Origin: Corynebacterium yonathiae
Lineage (GTDB): Bacteria; Actinomycetota; Actinomycetes; Mycobacteriales; Mycobacteriaceae
Reading direction: 5' to 3'
Length of the DNA stretch: 46,841 nt
Assembly (NCBI RefSeq): GCF_022288805.1
Contig: NZ_JAKOPM010000016.1
Coordinates: forward strand, 1 to 46,841
Shown: one piece after another, positions 43,751 to 46,841 of the stretch
Position numbering within the stretch: the first letter of the stretch is position 1
Layout: each line of letters begins with the position of its first letter
The notes under the pieces: generated by a model
Told to the model about the DNA's origin: nothing
What the model saw: the letters and a program-made list of their open reading frames with translations, nothing else
Database searches by the model: none
Translations under genes and position numbers: made by a program

Positions 43751-43999
43751 CTACTTCTTAATGAGCCCCACGATCCACAACAGGATACAAGCACCACCAG
43801 TAGCGGCAATCAAGGAGAAGATCCATCCGCCTTCCTCGATATTCAGGAAGTGGATAATCATTCCGCCGATAATGCCACCCAGCACACCAACAATAAGGTT
43901 GGTCAACAAGCCGTGGTCGCGCTTCATAATCTTTTCTGCCAGCCAGCCGGCAATGATACCAATAACAATCGAGCTAAAAAGCCCCAGGCCCAAATTCAT
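43751..43999 (-). CDS. GlsB/YeaQ/YmgE family small membrane protein
   Basis: This 82-residue protein has three hydrophobic helices with Gly-rich motifs: GIIAGWLAEKIMKRDHGLL, then GVLGGIIGGMI, and a closing GACILLWIVGLIKK. That is the pattern of transglycosylase-associated (YeaQ/YmgE) proteins, often stress-induced. AGGAGG lies 5 bases before the ATG. Position between mcbR and a universal stress protein matches cg3254 of C. glutamicum, as I recall it. No enzyme activity is known for the family. Confidence 0.85.
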   Translation of the reverse strand: MNLGLGLFSSIVIGIIAGWLAEKIMKRDHGLLTNLIVGVLGGIIGGMIIHFLNIEEGGWIFSLIAATGGACILLWIVGLIKK

Positions 44000-44025
44000 G
44001 CAATCCTCCTAAAATAGCGGGTATA

Positions 44026-44057
44026 CCTTAGCGTACACGAGCGCACGCTACCTAAGG
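44026..44057. promoter_or_regulatory. Imperfect dyad upstream of the GlsB-like gene
   Basis: CCTTAGCGT (44026-44034) and ACGCTACCTAAGG (44045-44057) pair with a small bulge. It overlaps a TATACC candidate -10 on the minus strand upstream of the start at 43999. It may be an operator or part of the leader. Confidence 0.3.
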
Positions 44058-44072
44058 CGGCTCCGCACAACA

Positions 44073-44104
44073 AGAGCGCTCCGCCCTTGTGGGCGAAGCG
44101 CTCT
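44073..44104 (-). terminator. Terminator of the universal stress protein gene
   Basis: AGAGCGCTCCGCC (44073-44085) and GGCGAAGCGCTCT (44092-44104) form a 13-base stem with one mismatch and a 6-base loop. On the minus strand it is followed by TGTTGT, a weak T-tract. It begins 15 bases after the usp stop. Confidence 0.75.
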
Positions 44105-44118
44105 ATGAATAGCAGTCT

Positions 44119-45018
44119 CTAGCTTTCCTCATCCGGGCGGACAACCATCATCGGACACGGTGCGGACTGCAGCAGCGCACGAGAGGTCGAACCCAAGAGC
44201 ATGCCTTTAAAGCCGCCGCGACCGTGGGAACCCACAACCAGAAGCTGCGCACCTTCTGCGGCTTCGGTCAAAGCGCTCACTGGACGATCCCGGGTGATAA
44301 GCTGCTTGACCTCTACGTCTGGGTATTCCTCGCGCGGTTCCTTGAGGTTTTCAGCCAGCAGCTCGCTCTGCTCCTTTTCAATATCAGCCCACTCGGACTG
44401 AGCGGCCGACAGACCCGCCAGGGAAGCCTGCACCTGCATATCCATCCAGGTATGGACCGCAATCAAAGCGGCGCCACGAGCCTGTGCCTCACGGAAGGCA
44501 TAAGAAGTGGCCTTCTGCGAGACCTCAGAGCCATCCACACCGACCACGACAGGACCGTACTTGGTGGAGTCTGTAACGTGATTATCTTCGCGAACGACGA
44601 CCACTGGGCAAGAAGCGTGGGAGACAACCGAAGCGGAGACAGAGCCCATGACCATGCCGGACAAACCGCCCATGCCACGGGAGCCCATGACGATCATGGT
44701 GACATCATGCGACATTTCCAGCAGCATGTCGATGGGAGAGCCCTCAGCAACGGTGTGCCCAATCTTGAGCTCCGGAGCTACCTCATGAGCGATAGCGCGA
44801 GCCTCTTCGATCTTCTCAAGGGTCTCGGCCTGCAAGTCATCGAAAAGTTCTTTCGGCGGAACCATGCCCTCTGCGTACAGGAACTGGGGCATGGTGTAGC
44901 TCGATGCAATTCGAAGAGGAATCTCGCGCTTCATTGCCGTATTTGCGGCCCAGCGTACTGCATTCTTCGATGCTTCCGAACCGTCAACGGCAACGACTAC
45001 AATGTCTTCCTTAGCCAT
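44119..45018 (-). CDS. Universal stress protein with two Usp domains
   Basis: The 299-residue cytoplasmic protein has two tandem UspA domains (about 1-145 and 155-297). Each has an ATP-binding loop of the G-2x-G-9x-G(S/T) type: VMGSRGMGGLSGMVMGSVS in the first and VVGSHGRGGFKGMLLGSTS in the second. The first domain opens DIVVVAVDGSEASKNAVRWA and the second GPVVVGVDGSEVSQKATSYA. It corresponds to UspA3 (cg3255) of C. glutamicum by position, as I recall. It has its own TACAAT promoter box (45052-45047, minus) and a GGAAAGGAC ribosome site. Confidence 0.93.
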   Translation of the reverse strand: MAKEDIVVVAVDGSEASKNAVRWAANTAMKREIPLRIASSYTMPQFLYAEGMVPPKELFDDLQAETLEKIEEARAIAHEVAPELKIGHTVAEGSPIDMLLEMSHDVTMIVMGSRGMGGLSGMVMGSVSASVVSHASCPVVVVREDNHVTDSTKYGPVVVGVDGSEVSQKATSYAFREAQARGAALIAVHTWMDMQVQASLAGLSAAQSEWADIEKEQSELLAENLKEPREEYPDVEVKQLITRDRPVSALTEAAEGAQLLVVGSHGRGGFKGMLLGSTSRALLQSAPCPMMVVRPDEES

Positions 45019-45035
45019 GATGTGTCCTTTCCGTG

Positions 45036-45052
45036 GTTATACCTTAATTGTA
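45036..45052 (-). promoter_or_regulatory. Promoter of the universal stress protein gene
   Basis: On the minus strand TACAAT (45052-45047) and TATAAC (45041-45036) are both acceptable -10 elements in the 41-base gap between the 47-residue peptide gene and usp. Confidence 0.45.
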
Positions 45053-45059
45053 GTACGGA

Positions 45060-45203
45060 TTAGGCTTGAGGGTTGGTGGTTGCGGCCTCGGAATTCGACG
45101 GGAACATAACGGTGTAAACAAATTCTAAGACGGTGCGAATTACGGCGCCGATACCTTCAGAGAAAAAGGCGACAACCGGTTCAATGAGAGAGTTAAAATC
45201 CAT
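45060..45203 (-). CDS. 47-residue hydrophobic peptide, porin PorA/PorH-like candidate
   Basis: The peptide begins MDFNSLIEPVVAFFSEGIGA and continues as one amphipathic or hydrophobic helix to about residue 34, then a polar tail with PSNSEAATTNPQA. Short leaderless-secretion helices of 40-60 residues with Ser-containing tails are typical of corynebacterial PorA/PorH/ProtX proteins, some of which are O-mycoloylated on Ser. I infer a similar role; no direct homologue is recognised. There is no ribosome site. TAAAGT (45216-45211, minus) ends 7 bases before the ATG, suggesting a leaderless message. Its start overlaps the rluA-type start within CATG. Confidence 0.55.
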   Translation of the reverse strand: MDFNSLIEPVVAFFSEGIGAVIRTVLEFVYTVMFPSNSEAATTNPQA

Positions 45204-46194
45204 GGACAAAACTTTAATACATCGCAGAAAAGGTTTCACGCCTTTGCCGATCAAAGATGGCCTAAACCCAACCCGCGTGCGCACCCCTGAGGCAGGCATA
45301 ACAGCCTGGGATTTTCTTAGTGCAGTAATTTCGACACAACGCCATCGACACCCCGACGACGACGCCTCGGCGCTCCAGGCGCGCTTCGACTCCGGCGAGG
45401 TTGTCCTACGCAATCAAACCAGGCTTCGGCCGGACTCAATATTAGGCAACGACGAGGACGTCTTTTTCTACCGCATCCCGGCACCCGAAACACCGGTGCC
45501 TTACGACGTCCCTATTCTCTTCGAAGATGAACATATCCTCGTCGCCGATAAGCCGCCGTTTATGGCAACCATGCCACGCGCACGCCACATCGTACAGACA
45601 GCTACAGTCCAGCTCCGACGAATGACAGGAAACGACGAGCTCGCACCGGCGCACCGCCTAGACAGACTTACCTCCGGAATTTTGCTATTCACCAAACATC
45701 GTGATGTTCGCGGCGCCTACCAAACGCTCTTTGCGGAAAAGAAAGTACAAAAGACCTATCAGGCGATCGCCGAATACCGCCGATTTCCGACGCCCCTACA
45801 GTGGGCCTCCCACCTCACCAAAACCCCCGGCGAAATCCAAGGCCGCATAGGCGATGGCACCCCCAACGCATTTACTACTCTGACTGCAGTAGAACTAATA
45901 GATAACGCCCCGTATGAACAGATCCACGGAGAACTGCCACAATTAGGCAAATACACGCTCAAACCCACCACGGGCAAGACCCATCAACTGCGTCTCCACA
46001 TGTGGCAGGCTGGAATACCCATCCTGGGTGATCCTGTCTATCCAGAAATCTATCCCGAGGATGCTGAGGATATGCGGATCCCTATGCATCTCACCGCAAC
46101 CCACATCGAATTTACTGACCCCCTCAGCGGGAAGTACCGGGCGTTCGAGTCCGCCCTTCCTCTCTATACGCACCGCTTAATAGATCAAAGATAG
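45202..46194 (+). CDS. RluA-family RNA pseudouridine synthase
   Basis: From ATG 45202 the protein has 330 residues, beginning MDKTLIHRRKGFTPLPIKDG. An N-terminal S4-like region is weak. The catalytic domain has ILFEDEHILVADKPPFMATM, then APAHRLDRLTSGILLFTK with the catalytic Asp in HRLDR, and TGKTHQLRLHMWQAGIPILG near the end. It belongs to the RluA group modifying 23S rRNA or tRNA; the target is not readable. In-frame ATG codons at 45184 and earlier exist but have no ribosome site. Codon use looks slightly AT-richer than upstream genes. Confidence 0.9.
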   Translation: MDKTLIHRRKGFTPLPIKDGLNPTRVRTPEAGITAWDFLSAVISTQRHRHPDDDASALQARFDSGEVVLRNQTRLRPDSILGNDEDVFFYRIPAPETPVPYDVPILFEDEHILVADKPPFMATMPRARHIVQTATVQLRRMTGNDELAPAHRLDRLTSGILLFTKHRDVRGAYQTLFAEKKVQKTYQAIAEYRRFPTPLQWASHLTKTPGEIQGRIGDGTPNAFTTLTAVELIDNAPYEQIHGELPQLGKYTLKPTTGKTHQLRLHMWQAGIPILGDPVYPEIYPEDAEDMRIPMHLTATHIEFTDPLSGKYRAFESALPLYTHRLIDQR

Positions 46195-46380
46195 CCGACA
46201 CACTGTGTAGTCCATGAAACGGTCACGTGGCGAAAAAGTATAGCCAAAGCCGGCGCCCTTTACGAGTAGATAAGGGAAAATCACCGAGCTATTCCTAGTC
46301 CGTAGATCCCCAGCAACGAGCACAGTTGGGTGCGGGAACACTCTCAATCGCTCGTCCTGAAGTGTTCTCCTGGGAGCCTA
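46195..46380. other. Intergenic stretch between rluA-type gene and rRNA operon
   Basis: I see no recognisable gene here. GGAACACT and AGTGTTC (about 46335-46342 and 46361-46367) form a loose inverted repeat. The stretch precedes a very short open frame and the rRNA terminator. Confidence 0.4.
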
Positions 46381-46470
46381 ATGCCTATAAACTTCAGCTA
46401 CGACGAATGGTGGCGGTGTGCAGCTCGCTACGTGTTCCGTCGCGTGATGCTTGCTCCCCGCAAAACGTGA
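46381..46470 (+). CDS. Possible 29-residue peptide before the rRNA terminator
   Basis: ATG 46381 follows GGGAG with a tight 4-base spacing. The frame encodes MPINFSYDEWWRCAARYVF then RRVMLAPRKT, basic and aromatic, and ends at 46470, exactly where the hairpin begins. The in-frame GTG further up would lengthen it. Low complexity is absent and the composition looks protein-like, but no homologue is recognised. Confidence 0.28.
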   Translation: MPINFSYDEWWRCAARYVFRRVMLAPRKT

Positions 46471-46516
46471 AAGAAGGGAAGAGGACGGTGGGTGTTCCGT
46501 TCACTTCCCTTCTTTT
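46470..46516. terminator. Long terminator hairpin at the end of the rRNA operon
   Basis: AAAGAAGGGAAG (46470-46481) and CTTCCCTTCTTT (46504-46515) are perfect 12-base arms; an inner ACGG/CCGT stem extends the hairpin. It lies 31 bases after the 5S rRNA on the minus strand and has a TTTT end on the plus strand, so it could serve both directions. Confidence 0.8.
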
Positions 46517-46546
46517 GGGTTATTGAATTATGTTTTTGTTGTTTGG

Positions 46547-46666
46547 TGTCGGCGGTGACTTACTCTCCCACAACCTCCCGGTTGCAGTACCATCAGCGTG
46601 TGCAGGCTTAGCTTCCGGGTTCGGAATGGGACCGGGCGTTTCCCTGCAGCTATTGACCACCGACAA
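46547..46666 (-). rRNA. rrf: 5S ribosomal RNA
   Basis: The minus strand reads through GGTGGTCAATAGC, AAACGCCCGGTCCCATTCCG, AACCCGGAAGCTAAG, CTGATGGTACTGCAACCGG and GAGGTTGTGGGAGAGTAAG, all standard 5S elements. The ends TGTCGGTGG and CCGCCGACA pair to close helix I. Ends are placed to within a few bases. Confidence 0.95.
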
Positions 46667-46799
46667 ACATACGAAGCATTCCAACCCTTAGGTGTGCTTT
46701 CGGGTGTTGTGTCAGATACTGCATAGTGGACGCGGTCACGACAGTGACAATATTTTGTTTCTTCTCTTGTTGTTTGTTTTGCCAGCACACATAGTGTGT

Positions 46800-46841
46800 G
46801 TTGGTGTTTGTTGTGGTCAATTAGTACCAGTAGCCTTCACA
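46800..46841 (-). rRNA. rrl: 23S ribosomal RNA, 3' end only
   Basis: The minus strand at the window edge reads TGTGAAGGCTACTGGTACTA then ATTGACCACAAC, the conserved end of 23S rRNA (GGTACTAAT near the 3' terminus). The mature end is estimated by comparison with E. coli spacing. The rest of the gene lies outside the window, and a 130-base spacer separates it from 5S. Confidence 0.85.

Noticed and set aside
46326..46526. 66-codon plus-strand frame before the 5S gene
   Set aside because: It has no ribosome site, runs through the rRNA terminator hairpin and shows no protein-like pattern. A different frame with a GGGAG site (46381-46470) is a better, still weak, candidate.

Overview
The window is a chromosomal segment of a Corynebacterium species (Actinobacteria, mycolic-acid group). 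The evidence is the arabinogalactan and mycolate gene set, a McbR regulator that ends in the same residues as I recall for the C. glutamicum protein, an HrrSA-type two-component pair beside a DUF2020 lipoprotein, moderately GC-rich coding sequence, and gene order matching the M. tuberculosis Rv3804c-Rv3846 region from memory. Species cannot be fixed from the sequence alone. No phage, transposon, CRISPR array, toxin-antitoxin pair or tRNA gene was found.

Region 1 (1-12.8 kb) is the cell-envelope block. On the minus strand glfT2, a PAP2 phosphatase, ubiA, aftB and a mycolyltransferase are coupled or closely spaced. They supply the arabinofuranose donor precursor, build the galactan, cap the arabinan and load mycolates. 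Beyond a DUF5129 protein and a cysteine-free ArsC-like protein lie glf (the galactofuranose donor enzyme) and a secreted peptidoglycan amidase with an LGFP-like tail. A HAD phosphatase follows.

Region 2 (12.8-18.8 kb) is a glycerol cassette, glpD-glpF-glpK, lying between that HAD gene and a PlsC acyltransferase. The PlsC protein carries what looks like a catalytically dead HAD domain at its C-terminus.

Region 3 (18.8-32 kb) holds serS and divergent farR, both apparently leaderless; a septum-formation-like protein with a small zincin; a histidine phosphatase; pheA; an amidase with a CPBP protease; lcpB, which attaches polymers to peptidoglycan; DUF5926; glpQ1; ldh; a large membrane alpha/beta-hydrolase; and msrA.

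Region 4 (32-43 kb) holds sodA; a LysR/MFS divergent pair; a stand-alone heme-copper-like membrane module; a TM0106-type nuclease with four candidate cluster cysteines; DUF6474; a small Lsr2 paralogue; hrrA-hrrS; a DUF2020 lipoprotein; a class E sortase with a 50-residue membrane partner; and a second YidC.

Region 5 (43-46.8 kb) holds mcbR with an obvious operator, a GlsB-like protein, a double-domain universal stress protein, a 47-residue porin-like peptide, an RluA-type pseudouridine synthase, and the 3' end of a minus-strand rRNA operon (23S end, 5S, terminator).

The layout is very compact. Six convergent gene pairs overlap by exactly 4 bases at their stop codons, four of them as CTAG. 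Two divergent pairs share a CATG that gives both start codons. I did not find a convincing wholly new multi-gene system. The best leads are two pseudoenzymes (PlsC-HAD and the Cys-less ArsC-like protein), the candidate porin-like peptide, the phased GTTAA boxes and the overlapping-start architecture.
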